A program made the position numbers and the translations under genes. 64,000 nucleotides of DNA from Palsa-504 sp963744005 (GTDB lineage Bacteria; Actinomycetota; Actinomycetes; Streptosporangiales; Streptosporangiaceae). Positions 42,797 through 52,026 of this stretch are shown one piece after another. The DNA lies in NCBI GenBank assembly GCA_963744005.1, contig CAVURU010000001.1, positions 149,654-213,653 on the forward strand. Reading direction: 5' to 3'. The notes below the pieces were generated by a model. It was given only the letters and a program-made list of their open reading frames with translations, had not been told where the DNA came from and did not search any database. Within the stretch, counting starts at the first letter, position 1, and each line of letters opens with the position of its first letter.

Positions 42797-45700
42797 ATGC
42801 CGGTCATCCACGGGATATGGGCGCGCGGGGCGCTCGGCCTGTGGGGCGAGGATCCGGCCCGGCCGGCCGCGCCGCCGGCCGGCCGTGACGCACCAGGTCC
42901 GCATCCCTTCGCCTGCCTGGCCGCCGACCTGGCCGGACTGCTGGCCGCGCTGCCCGGCCCGGCCGGCCAGGCGGCCCGCCGGGCGGCCGCGGCCGACGTC
43001 GCCCTGCAGCTGCCCACCGCCGCGGGCGCGCCGCTGGCCTCGCCGCAGCTCGTCCGGCCCGGGGCGGTGGACCCGGCCCGCGCGCCGCGGGGCCGCCCCG
43101 CCCTGGCGGGCTGGCGGGTGCCGGTCCTGGTCCTCCCCCCGGCCGCCGCGCTTGACCTGCTCCGCGCGGCCGATCAGGTCGGCGAGCTCGCGGTCCCCGG
43201 GCCGTCGGTCCCCTACCTGGCCGCGCTGGCCACCTTCGCGGACCGGCTGGCCGCACGCGGCCGCATCCTGCCGGTGCTCGCCGCCGAGGATGACCGCTAC
43301 GCCGCCCGCTGGCGCCCGGTGCTGAGCGGGACCGACGAGCAGCGCGCCCGCGACCTGGCCGCGGCCATGCCGGCGTCGTGCCAGGCCGCGGGCCCAGCTG
43401 ACCCGGCGTCCGTGCTGGCCGCGGCCCTGAACGGCCTCACCGACGCCGCGGCCCGGTCCCGGCTGCCCGATTCGCTGCTGCCCGCGAGGCGGGGCCGGGC
43501 GCCCGCCCGGGCCCGGGCGGCCGACCGGTTCGTGGCCGCGCTGGCCGGGCCGGAAGCCCGCCTGGATGCGGCCGTCCCGGCGGACGAGGCGGCCGAGCTG
43601 GCCCGTGAGCTGGCGGCCTGGCAGGCGGCGGCCCGGATTCCCGGCGGCCCGGTCCGGACCTGCTTCCGGCTGGCCGAGCCGGACACCACGACGGCGGACG
43701 GGACCGACGGCGGCCCCTGGCGGGTGGAGTTCACGTTGCAGTCCGCGGACGACCCGAGCCTGATGCTTCCGGCGTCCGAGGTGTGGGCCGGCCAGGGACT
43801 GGGCGTCGGCGGCGACCCGGTGGAGGAGCTGCTGGCCGGGCTGGGCACGGCCGCCCGGCTGTTCGGCGAGCTGGAGGACGCGCTGCGCGAGCGCGGCCCC
43901 GGTCATGGTCGAGCTGGACACCCCGGGGGCGTTCCGGTTTCTGACGGAGACCGGGCCGCTGCTGTCCGGCGCCGGGTTCGGCGTGCTGCTGCCGGACTGG
44001 GTGCGCCGGGCCCGGCTCGGGCTGAAGCTCACCACCCGGTCCCGGACGCCGTCGGGCGGGTCGCCGGCCGGGGCCCGGTTCGGCCTGGGCGACCTGGTCG
44101 ATTTCCGCTACGACGTGGCGGTCGGCGACCAGGCGCTCGATCCGGCCGAGCTGGCCGAGCTGGCCCGGCGCAAGGTTCCCCTGGTGCGGCTGCGCGGCCA
44201 GTGGGTGGAGCTGGACGAGGCCCACCTGCGAGCCGCGCTGAAGTTCCTGGCCGACCACCAGCCCGGCACGATGACGGCCGGGGACGCGCTGTCGGCTGGT
44301 CTGGGCGCGGTCGGCCCTGACGTCCCGCTGGTGGACGTGGACGCGGACGGCTGGCTGGGTGACCTGCTGTCGGGCCAGGCCGACCGACGGCTCGAGCCGG
44401 TCTCCGCGCCGGCCGCCTTCGCCGGGGAGCTGCGCCCCTACCAGGAACGAGGGCTCTCCTGGCTGTCGTTCCTGGATGGTCTCGGGCTGGGCGGCGTGCT
44501 GGCCGACGACATGGGCCTGGGCAAGACCATCCAGCTGCTGTCGCTGGTCGCGGCCCAGCCGGCCGGGTCCGGGCCGACCCTGCTGGTGTGCCCGATGTCG
44601 CTGGTCGGCAACTGGCAGCGGGAGGCGGCCCGGTTCACCCCGGGCCTGCGGGTGCACGTGCACCACGGCGCGGACCGGCTGGCCGCCGGGGATCCTGCCC
44701 GCCGCGCTGGCCGGGGTCGACCTGGTCATCACCAGCTACGGCGTCGCGGCCCGGGACCAGGCCGCGCTGGGCGCAGCTGACCTGGGCCCGGGTGGTGTGC
44801 GACGAGGCGCAGAACATCAAGAACCACGCGACCAGGCAGGCCCGGGCCGTCCGCGCCCTGCCCGCCGCGGCCCGGATCGCGCTGACCGGCACGCCGGTGG
44901 AGAACCGGCTGTCGGAGCTGTGGTCGATCATGGAGTTCACCAATCCGGGCCTGCTCGGCCCGGCCGAGAAGTTCCGGCAGCGATTCGCGATCCCGATCGA
45001 GCGGGACGGCTCGCCCGACGCCGAGCAGGCGCTGAAGCGGCTGACCCAGCCGTTCGTGCTGCGCCGGCTGAAGACCGACAAGGCCATCATCTCCGACCTC
45101 CCGGACAAGCAGGAGATGAAGGTCTGGTGCAACCTGACCACGGAGCAGGCCAGCCTGTACGCCGCCACCGTGGCCGACATGCTGAGCCGGATCGAGGACG
45201 CCGCCGACGACATCAGCCGCCGGGGCCTGGTGCTGGCCACCATGGCCCGGCTCAAGCAGGTCTGCAACCATCCGGCGCAGCTGCTCGGCGACGGCTCCCG
45301 GCTGCCGGGCCGGTCCGGCAAGCTGGCCCGGCTGGAGGAGATCTGCGACGAGATCGTGGCCGAAGGGGACAAGGCCCTGTGCTTCACCCAGTACGCCGAG
45401 TTCGGCCGGATGCTCCAGCCGCACCTGGCTGCCCGGCTGGGCTGCCCGGTGCTGTTCCTGCACGGCGGGACGCCCAAGAAGCAGCGTGACGCGATGGTCG
45501 ACACGTTCGGCTCGCTGACCGAGCCCGCCGTGTTCCTGCTCTCGCTGAAGGCGGGCGGCACCGGCCTCAACCTGACCGCCGCCAGCCATGTCATCCACGT
45601 CGACCGGTGGTGGAATCCGGCCGTGGAGGACCAGGCCACCGACCGGGCGTTCCGCATCGGCCAGCGCCGGAACGTCCAGGTCCGCAAGTTCGTCTGCGTC

Positions 45701-45854
45701 GGCACCCTGGAGGAGCGGATCGACGCCATGATCGAGGAGAAGAAGGCGCTGGCCGAGCGCGATCGTCGGCACCGGCGAGAGCTGGCTCACCGAGCTGTCC
45801 GCCGACGACCTGCGGGACGTCCTGGAGTTGTCGCCCGAGGCGGTGAGCGAATGA
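42797..45854 (+). CDS. SNF2-family helicase with N-terminal SNF2-associated domain, interrupted by several +1 frameshifts
   Basis: The N-terminal ~370 residues (MPVIHGIWARGALGLWGEDP and on) match the SNF2 helicase-associated region of bacterial ~1000-residue enzymes. Four +1 shifts are needed to keep homology: near 43893, 44685, 44778 and 45761. In the resulting order the SF2 motifs appear: GVLADDMGLGKTIQLLSL (I), LLVCPMSLVGNWQREAARFT (Ia), VVCDEAQNIKN (II, DEAQ), LTGTPVENRLSELWSI (III), SLKAGGTGLNLTAASHVIHV (V) and RAFRIGQRRNVQVRKF (VI). The C-terminus GESWLTELSADDLRDVLEL is typical of this family. It is a double-stranded DNA translocase likely acting in repair. Its stop overlaps the SWIM gene start. 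All motifs are intact, so uncorrected indels are likelier than decay. Confidence 0.85.
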
Positions 45855-47002
45855 GCGGCCCGGGGGAGGACCAGGCTTCCGGGCGGGAGCGCGCCGCCGT
45901 GGCCGGAGCGCGCCCGTCCCATCCGGGTAGACGGGCGGCATCAAGGCCAGGAGCAAGCGCGGGGCGATCGGTGAGCAGTGGTGGTCGCGCCGGTTCATCG
46001 GCGTGCTGGAGTCTTACGGCATGAGCGGCCGGCTGGCCCGGGGCCGCGGCTACGCCCGGGCCGGCCAGGTCCTCGACTTCGAGCTGGCCCAGGGCAAGGT
46101 CACCGCCCAGGTGCAGGGGTCCCGGGTGCGGCCTTACCAGGTCCGCATCGGGGTGCTGCCGCTGACCACGGCGCAATGGCGGCGGGTGCAGGACCGGCTG
46201 GCGGGCCAGGCGCTGTTCCGGGCCAAGCTGCTGGCGGGCGAGATGCCGCACGAGATCGAGGAGGTCTTCGCCGAGCTGCGGCACGCCGCTGTTTCCCCGG
46301 CTGGCCAGCGACCTGGACATGCGGTGCAGCTGCCCCGACTGGGAGGTGCCGTGCAAGCATCTCGCCGCGGTCTGCTACGTCCTGGCCGAGGAGTTCGACC
46401 GCGATCCGTTCGCCATGCTGGCCTGGCGCGGGAAGAGCAGGCCCGAGCTCCTCGCGGCGCTGCGGCCGCCTCGGGTCACCGGCCCGGACCCGGCGGGGGA
46501 TCCGGCCCGGCCGCGGCCGGCCTCCGCGGCCGGGTTCTGGTCCGCCCCGCTGAGCCCGGCCCGGCTGCGGGCTCTGGCCACGGCGTCTGGGCCGTCCGCC
46601 CCGGACCTGCTGCTCCGCATGTTCCCGCCCCCGCCGGTCAAGGTCAGGGGCGCGGAGCTGGCCGACATCCTGCGGCCCGCCTACCAGGCGCTGGCCGCCG
46701 GACAGGCCGGGCCGGAACCGCCCGCCGATGAGCCCGGGCCGGAACCGCCCGGCGATCAGGCCGGGCCGCCGCCGGAGGACGCCCAGACGCGGCGCATGGC
46801 CTCGGGCAGGCCCCACCAGCCCAGCTCGGTAAGCCGGTCGTCCTCGCCGACGGCGCCCAGTACTCGCCACAGCGCGGTGACCGGCCCGAACAATCCTTCC
46901 AGGCCGAGCTCGTCGAACTCCGCGTCATCGGCTTCCTGGCCCGGACCAGCCGGCTCGACATCGTCGTCCCCGTCTCCGGATTCCCCGCCGTCAGGGTCAT
47001 AG
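45851..47002 (+). CDS. SWIM zinc-finger protein, partner of the SNF2 helicase; two frameshifts, 3' end uncertain
   Basis: ATG 45851 overlaps the helicase stop (ATGA). A -1 shift near 45934 (AGACGGGCGGC) links the leader to KARSKRGAIGEQWWSRRFIG, a typical opening of SWIM proteins encoded next to SNF2 helicases. RLARGRGYARAGQVLDFELA follows. A +1 shift near 46280-46290 leads to MRCSCPDWEVPCKHLAAVCY, the SWIM motif CxCx...CxH, and LAEEFDRDPFAMLAWRGKSR. SWIM domains bind DNA or protein through zinc. The last ~80 residues, after 46756, are antisense to the next gene and read as Ser/Pro noise, so the true stop is probably earlier and masked by a further indel. Confidence 0.72.
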
Positions 47003-48006
47003 CCCCGCACGTATCCGGCCAGGTCGCCGGCCGTGGCGGGAGTGCCCGGGCCGCCGACCGCCAGGGCGGTGATCACCGCCAGCCAGTCGTAGTGGTCGAT
47101 GGCGCAGATGGCGGCCACCGCGGCGTCGGTATCGCTCAGCTCTTCGGCCGCCTCGTCCGGCTCGGGCCAGTCGTCCGTCACCTCCGGGCAGGCCACGCCC
47201 GCGGCCAGCCGCAGCCACAGCTCGGCGTCGTCGGCGGGCAGGTCGGCGGGCGCCATCCCGCTGCACTCCATCAGCAGCGGCGTCAGCCCGTCGACCTCCA
47301 GAAGCCCATTGACCCCCTGGACCCTAAGGAGCCCGTCCGGCCCGTCGGGTCGGGCCAGCTGACCGCGCAGGCCGGCCGCCGCGCGGAGGCCGGGGGCCGG
47401 GAGGGGCCGCTCGCCGACCTGCTCCAGCAGCTCGCCCAGCGCGGCCAGGGCCTCGGCGTCGGCCGCGTCCCACTCGGCCAGGTACTCCTCGTCCTTTTCC
47501 GCCAGCAGGACGTCCATCGGCACCCGGCCGTCCGGCAGCGGTGAGGTCATCCAGCGCTCCTGCACGGCGATGTAGGCCAGGCAAGCGGCCGGATCCGCGA
47601 CGGCCAGCCGGTCAGGGTCGATCTCGCCGGCTGCGAGCTGATCCTCGAGGTGGTGCACCAGCCGGGTGTGCATCTCGGCGGCCAGCTGGCTGCGCTGCGA
47701 CTGCTCGTCCCAGATGTGCAGGCCGATGATCCCGTTCGGCTCGGTGCCGGTGGCCTCCAGCCAGGTCCGGACATCGCCGACCGTGGCCTTGCTGTCGCTG
47801 ATCCGGCCCAGGACGGCCTCGGCTGCCGACCAGAACACGGCCGACAGCGGGTTGCCCGCCGCGACCAGGCCTCTCCTGATGATGGGCAGCGACCCGAGAG
47901 CGTCGGACGACGGCACGGACAGCAGCGCGAGCGCGACGTCGCGCCTGGTCAGCTCGCTGGCCGGCCGGGCGGCCAGGTCGGCCACGCGATCGGCGTCAAG
48001 GTTCAC
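46756..48006 (-). CDS. acidic protein of unknown function
   Basis: A 416-residue soluble protein, strongly acidic, with many Ala-Leu-Asp helices. Features are an N-terminal helical part (MNLDADRVADLAARPASELT), a segment resembling a helical repeat (LSAVFWSAAEAVLGRISDSK), and an Asp/Gly-rich stretch near residue 350 (DPDGGESGDGDDDVEPAGPG) before a closing helix ELGLEGLFGPVTALWRVLGA. I see no catalytic motif, signal peptide or membrane helix, and do not recognise the family. It starts ~40 bases downstream of the serS stop on the same strand, so the two are probably co-transcribed. It overlaps the end of the SWIM frame. Confidence 0.65.
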   Translation of the reverse strand: MNLDADRVADLAARPASELTRRDVALALLSVPSSDALGSLPIIRRGLVAAGNPLSAVFWSAAEAVLGRISDSKATVGDVRTWLEATGTEPNGIIGLHIWDEQSQRSQLAAEMHTRLVHHLEDQLAAGEIDPDRLAVADPAACLAYIAVQERWMTSPLPDGRVPMDVLLAEKDEEYLAEWDAADAEALAALGELLEQVGERPLPAPGLRAAAGLRGQLARPDGPDGLLRVQGVNGLLEVDGLTPLLMECSGMAPADLPADDAELWLRLAAGVACPEVTDDWPEPDEAAEELSDTDAAVAAICAIDHYDWLAVITALAVGGPGTPATAGDLAGYVRGYDPDGGESGDGDDDVEPAGPGQEADDAEFDELGLEGLFGPVTALWRVLGAVGEDDRLTELGWWGLPEAMRRVWASSGGGPA

Positions 48007-48050
48007 CTCTCGCAGCGTACGCCTGTTCCGGCCAGGACGCGTCTGGCCGG

Positions 48051-49313
48051 TCAGAGCACCTCTCGGCCACCCAGGTAGGGCCGCAGCACCGGCGGCACGA
48101 CGACCTCGGCCTGCTCGGTCTGGAAGTTCTCGATCAGCGCCGCGAGGATCCGCGGGGTGGCCACGGCCGTGTTGTTCAGCGTATAGGCGAACCGCACGGT
48201 GCCATCGGCGTCGCGATAGCGCAGGTTGGCCCGGCGGGCCTGCCAGTCCAGCAGCGAGGAGCAGCTGTGGGTCTCGCGGTAGGTGCCCAGCGACGGCATC
48301 CAGGTGTTGATGTCATTCATCCGGTACTTGCCCGCGCCCATGTCGCCGGTCGAGACCTCCATCACCTCATAGGCCAGGCCGAGATCTTGCAGCAGCCGCT
48401 CCGCCGTGCCGAGCAGCTCGGCGTGCCAGCGGTCGGACTCCTCCGGTTCAGCGGCGCAGATGACGAACTGCTCGACCTTCTCGAACTGGTGGACGCGCAG
48501 CAGCCCGCGCACGTCCCGGCCCGCGCTGCCGGCCTCCCGCCGGAAGCACGGTGAGATCCCGGCGTACCGGACCGGCAGCTGGGCCAGGTCGAGGATCTCG
48601 TCGCTGTGGAAGCGGACCAGGGCGACCTCCGCCGTCCCGGCCAGGTACAGGTCGTCGGCCGGGATCGAGTACGTCTCCTCGCGGTGCGCCGGGAACATGC
48701 CCGTCCCGATAAGGGCCTCCTCCCGGACCAGCGACGGCACGCTGACCAGCGTGAAGTCCCGGCCGCGGAGCAGGTCAAGAGCGTAGGAGTGGACCGCCCG
48801 CTCGAGCAGCACCAGGTCCGAGATCAGCGCGTAGGCCCGCTCGCCGGCCACCTTCCGGGCCCGGGCGAAGTCGGCCCAGCCGCGCTGCTCCAGCAGCGTG
48901 ACGTGGTCCAGCGGCGTGAAGCCGAACTCGGGCGGCGTGCCGACCGTCCTGATGACGACGTTCGCCGACTCATCGGGCCCGACCGGCGCGCCCGGCCAGG
49001 GGAGGGTGGGGGTGAGCAGCAGCAGCGCGGTCAGCTTCTCGTTCGTCTCGGCGAGCTGCTCGCGCAGGGCCTTGAGGTGGGTCTCTAGCTCCTCATGCTG
49101 GGCCCGCAGCTCGGCCCGGCGTGCCTCGTCGGCCTTGGCGAACTCCCGGGAGGAGCTCTTGCGCCGGGCCTGGGCCTCATCCAGTTCGTGCTGCAGCTTG
49201 CGGCTGGCCTGCTCCAGGTCGAGCAGCTCATCCACATCCAGGTTGATCCCCTTGACCCGGACGGCCGCCTTGACCTCGTCCGGGTGCTCCCTGATGAATC
49301 GCTTGTCCAGCAT
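48051..49313 (-). CDS. serS: seryl-tRNA synthetase
   Basis: A 420-residue class II aminoacyl-tRNA synthetase. The N-terminal ~110 residues form the long tRNA-binding coiled coil (MLDKRFIREHPDEVKAAVR, then REFAKADEARRAELRAQHEE). Motif 2 is YAGISPCFRREAGSAGRDVR with HQFEKVEQFV, and motif 3 is NTAVATPRILAALIENF. TAEVALVRFHSDEIL covers serine recognition. It charges tRNA-Ser (and tRNA-Sec where present). The full-length frame is uninterrupted, in contrast to the many frameshifted neighbours. ATG 49313. An unknown acidic protein follows in the same direction; upstream lies the remnant region. Confidence 0.95.
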   Translation of the reverse strand: MLDKRFIREHPDEVKAAVRVKGINLDVDELLDLEQASRKLQHELDEAQARRKSSSREFAKADEARRAELRAQHEELETHLKALREQLAETNEKLTALLLLTPTLPWPGAPVGPDESANVVIRTVGTPPEFGFTPLDHVTLLEQRGWADFARARKVAGERAYALISDLVLLERAVHSYALDLLRGRDFTLVSVPSLVREEALIGTGMFPAHREETYSIPADDLYLAGTAEVALVRFHSDEILDLAQLPVRYAGISPCFRREAGSAGRDVRGLLRVHQFEKVEQFVICAAEPEESDRWHAELLGTAERLLQDLGLAYEVMEVSTGDMGAGKYRMNDINTWMPSLGTYRETHSCSSLLDWQARRANLRYRDADGTVRFAYTLNNTAVATPRILAALIENFQTEQAEVVVPPVLRPYLGGREVL

Positions 49314-49423
49314 GGCTTCGCGTCAGCCTCTGTGTCGCTCGGAAGTTCTGTGTCGCCAGGTCAGTCTGCCGCTGTGCCGTCGCCTGGCCCCGCACGAAAC
49401 GCTACCAGCAGTGCCTGCCCCTT

Positions 49424-49761
49424 CTCCCTGGATGACGACGCGGCCGAGTTCCTGCGGGCGGCCGGGCCGGACGGGCTGATCGGCCTGGCCGCCCTCGGCG
49501 CGTTCACCGCGCTGGCCCCGGCGGCCGGCGCCCGCGGTGCTGGCGGGCATGATCGGCGCCGCGCTGCCCGACGTCGACAAGCCGGCCCGGCTCGTCACGG
49601 GACGGTCGCCGTTCCCGGCCGCCGTCGACCAGTTTCACGCCCGCCTCCAGCACGAGGCACCGGGCCGCGCTCACCTCGAAGCGCTGGCCACGGCTGGCCG
49701 CGACCACGTTCGCTGCGCTGCGCTGCTCCCGGACGGGCTACGGCCGCAGCGGATAGCGTAG
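49424..49761 (+). pseudogene. frameshifted remnant of an unidentified protein
   Basis: Two frames carry plausible protein: DDDAAEFLRAAGPDGLIGLA and ALGAFTALAP, then after a +1 shift near 49526 (GCCGGCGCCC) VLAGMIGAALPDVDKPARLV, TGRSPFPAAVDQFHARLQHE. The GAALPDVDKPA segment recalls membrane-bound YdjM-like hydrolases (GALLPDxD), but this is a weak resemblance. No credible start codon with ribosome site is present, and the C-terminal part may shift once more. The 5' end would collide with the divergent serS start. It is either a decayed gene or one damaged by indels. Confidence 0.45.
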
Positions 49762-49842
49762 GCCGACCATGCCGGCCAGGTCGCTCAGCGTCAGGTCGAC
49801 CATGGGCGCCGGGTCGTCCAGGGCGAACTGCTGGTCTGCCTC

Positions 49843-50372
49843 TCGACCTTCTGCTGCTGTTCCTGGCCTTCGGCTCGGTGGTGCTGCCGGTGAAGGCGAT
49901 CGCGATGAACGTCCTGTCGCTGTCGGCCACCTTCGGCGTCATCGCGTGGATCTTCCAGCGGGGCCCACCTGGCCCGGCCGCTGCAGTTCACCCCGACCGG
50001 CTCCATCGACCCCACCATGCCCATCCTGATGCTGGCCGTCATCTTCGGCCTGTCCATGGACTATGAGGTGTTCCTGCTGTCCCGGATCCGGGAGCGCTAC
50101 GACCAGGCCGGCGACAACACCGCCGCGGTCGCCTCCGGCCTGCAGCAGACCGGCGGGGTCATCACCAGCCTGGCCTGCTGCTCGTCGTGGTGGTGGGCGC
50201 GTTCTCCGCCTCCGGCATCACGTTCATCAAGCTGATGGGCGTCGGCATGATCGTCGCGCTGATCATCGACGCGATGGTGGTCCGGGTCCTGCTGGTGCCG
50301 GCCACCATGCGCCTGCTGGGCGCCGGTGGCCGCCGGATCCAAGACCTGAGGCGTCCGGCCGGCCCGCGGTGA
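49843..50372 (+). pseudogene. C-terminal fragment of an MMPL/RND-type transporter
   Basis: Only the last ~180 residues of a ~700-residue MMPL transporter are present. LLLLFLAFGSVVLPVKAIAM and LSLSATFGVIAWIFQ are followed, after a +1 shift near 49970, by FTPTGSIDPTMPILMLAVIF, GLSMDYEVFLLSRIRERYDQ and GLQQTGGVITS. A -1 shift near 50180 then leads to LLLVVVVGAFSASGITFIK, GVGMIVALIIDAMVVRVLLV and PATMRLLG. The GLSMDYEVFL motif is diagnostic of the family. The N-terminal three quarters are missing upstream, so this is a true truncation whatever the status of the two indels. Confidence 0.8.
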
Positions 50373-50447
50373 TCACCGAACGCCGGCCAGGGCCCTGCGG
50401 CACGGCGGCCGGGCCTGCGGGTACAGTGCTAACCCGAGGAGGCCGAC

Positions 50448-50783
50448 ATGAACCAGCCCGTGGCTGTGCCGGAAGTGCTGTCAACGGACCTGCCCGCCGG
50501 GGCGTTCCTGCTTGACGTGCGCGAAGACGACGAGTGGGCCGCGGGGCACGCCCCGGACGCGGTACACGTGCGGCTGGGCGATCTGGGCGCGAGGGCGGCC
50601 GAGCTGCCCCTCGACCGCGAGGTCTACGTGATCTGCCGCACCGGCACCCGCTCGGCGTACGCGGCCCAGGCGCTGCGCGGCGGCGGCCTGCAGGCGGTCA
50701 ACGTGGCCGACGGCATGGCCGGCTGGGCGGTCGCCGGCCGGCCCATGATCAGCGACAGCGGCGGCGAGCCCTACGTCGCCTGA
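50448..50783 (+). CDS. rhodanese-domain protein
   Basis: A single-domain rhodanese of 111 residues. FLLDVREDDEWAAGHAPDAV contains the conserved DVRE and the GHxxxA motif, and the active-site loop is VICRTGTRSAYAAQAL with the persulfide-forming Cys near residue 64. It ends NVADGMAGWAVAGRPM. Such proteins carry sulfane sulfur or help in cyanide or thiol detoxification. ATG 50448 follows GAGGAGG at ideal distance, and TGCTAAC just upstream may be part of a -10 region. It is followed by folB with about 40 bases between. Confidence 0.88.
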   Translation: MNQPVAVPEVLSTDLPAGAFLLDVREDDEWAAGHAPDAVHVRLGDLGARAAELPLDREVYVICRTGTRSAYAAQALRGGGLQAVNVADGMAGWAVAGRPMISDSGGEPYVA

Positions 50784-50823
50784 CGGCGCCGGCCCGGACC
50801 TCGTCTCGGTCCGTGACCTGACC

Positions 50824-51159
50824 GTGGCCGCCGTCATCGGCGTGCACGACTGGGAGCGCGAGATCACCCAGGAGCTCACCGTCACCGTGGACATGCTCCC
50901 GGCCGCGGGCGGGACCCAGATCGCGGCCCGGCACGATGACCTGGCCGCCGCGCTGGACTACTCGGCGGTCGCGCAGACCATCGCCGCGGTCATCAGCGAC
51001 GGCCGCTTCCGGCTCATCGAGACCGCGGCCGAGCGGGTGGCCGAGCGGCTGCTCGCGGCCTATCCGGTGGCCTGGCTCCGCCTGGAGGTCCGTAAGCCGA
51101 TCGCCGACGGCGGCTACACCGCGGCCGTCACCATCGAGCGCGGCCGCCCGGCGCGGTGA
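50824..51159 (+). CDS. folB: dihydroneopterin aldolase, start uncertain
   Basis: A FolB-type tunnel-fold enzyme that cleaves 7,8-dihydroneopterin in folate synthesis. From GTG 50824: AAVIGVHDWEREITQELTVT, LAAALDYSAVAQTIAAVISD, RFRLIETAAERVAERLLAAY and VRKPIADGGYTAAVTIERGR. The Glu in IGVHDWER and the Lys in VRKP are at the expected catalytic positions. Upstream in-frame codons read DLVSVRDLT, which looks like the true first beta strand, yet no start codon lies there. Either GTG 50824 gives a slightly short protein or a start has been lost to an indel. Stop 51159 lies 14 bases before the convergent ABC permease stop. Confidence 0.8.
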   Translation: MAAVIGVHDWEREITQELTVTVDMLPAAGGTQIAARHDDLAAALDYSAVAQTIAAVISDGRFRLIETAAERVAERLLAAYPVAWLRLEVRKPIADGGYTAAVTIERGRPAR

Positions 51160-51172
51160 GGAGGCCGGCGGC

Positions 51173-52021
51173 TCAGCCGAGGGCCTGGCGGCGGTACAGG
51201 TGCACCGCGAGCGGCGCGAAGACGGCCAGCATCGCGGCTGACCAGCACACCACGGCCAGCTCGGGGTGCTGCATCGGCCAGGCGCGCACCGCCAGCGTCG
51301 GGTCGGGGTTGCCGAACAGCCGCCGGCAGGCCCCGGCCAGCGCCGACATCGGGTTCCACTCGGCGGCCGGCTGCAGCCACCCCGGCATGCCCTGGATCGG
51401 CACGAACGCGCTGGAGATGAACGACATCGGCAGGAAGACGATCAGGCCCGTCTGCTGAGCCGCCTCGGCGCTGCGCAGCGCCATGCCCAGGCACACCCCG
51501 GCCCAGGTGAAGGCGTACCCCGTCATCAGGGCCAGCGCGAAGGCGGCCATGACGTCAGCCGCGCCGTGGTGCACGCGCCAGCCGATGGCCAGCCCGATGC
51601 CGGTCACCACCACCGAGCTGATCACCTGCTTGACCAGCTCAGCAATGGTCCGGGCGGTGAGCACCGACCAGCGGGACATCGGCAGCGACCGGAACCGGTC
51701 GATCAGCCCCGTGGACATGTCGGTGACCACGGCCACCGAGACCCCCGGCGCGGTCTGCGCCAGCCCCATGCCCAGGATCCCGCCGATCAGGTACTCGTGG
51801 TAGCTGCCGTGACCGGGCAGGATGATCGCGCCGCCGAACACGTACGTGAACATCAAGATGAAGATGACCGGCATTAACGTGACGTCGGCCAGCGTCTCAG
51901 GCTCCCGCGCGATCCGGGCCACGCTGCGCCGGATCAGCACCCACACGTCGGTGGCGAAGTGGCGTACCGGCCCGTGCCGGTAGGTCGTGTCACGGCGCGG
52001 CACCAGGCGCGCGCTGGCCAT
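51173..52021 (-). CDS. ABC-2 type permease of a drug-export system (DrrB-like)
   Basis: A 282-residue membrane protein with six predicted helices. The N-terminal region VWVLIRRSVARIAREPETLA leads into ADVTLMPVIFILMFTYVFGG, the usual ABC-2 permease opening. ERF-like DRFRSLPMSRWSVLTARTIA contains the conserved RxRSLPMSR signature of DrrB-type daunorubicin exporters. The C-terminal part has MSFISSAFVPIQGMPGWLQP, also typical. It starts at ATG 52021, five bases after the ATPase stop, in the same transcription unit. Substrate unknown. Confidence 0.88.
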   Translation of the reverse strand: MASARLVPRRDTTYRHGPVRHFATDVWVLIRRSVARIAREPETLADVTLMPVIFILMFTYVFGGAIILPGHGSYHEYLIGGILGMGLAQTAPGVSVAVVTDMSTGLIDRFRSLPMSRWSVLTARTIAELVKQVISSVVVTGIGLAIGWRVHHGAADVMAAFALALMTGYAFTWAGVCLGMALRSAEAAQQTGLIVFLPMSFISSAFVPIQGMPGWLQPAAEWNPMSALAGACRRLFGNPDPTLAVRAWPMQHPELAVVCWSAAMLAVFAPLAVHLYRRQALG

Positions 52022-52026
52022 GGTGC

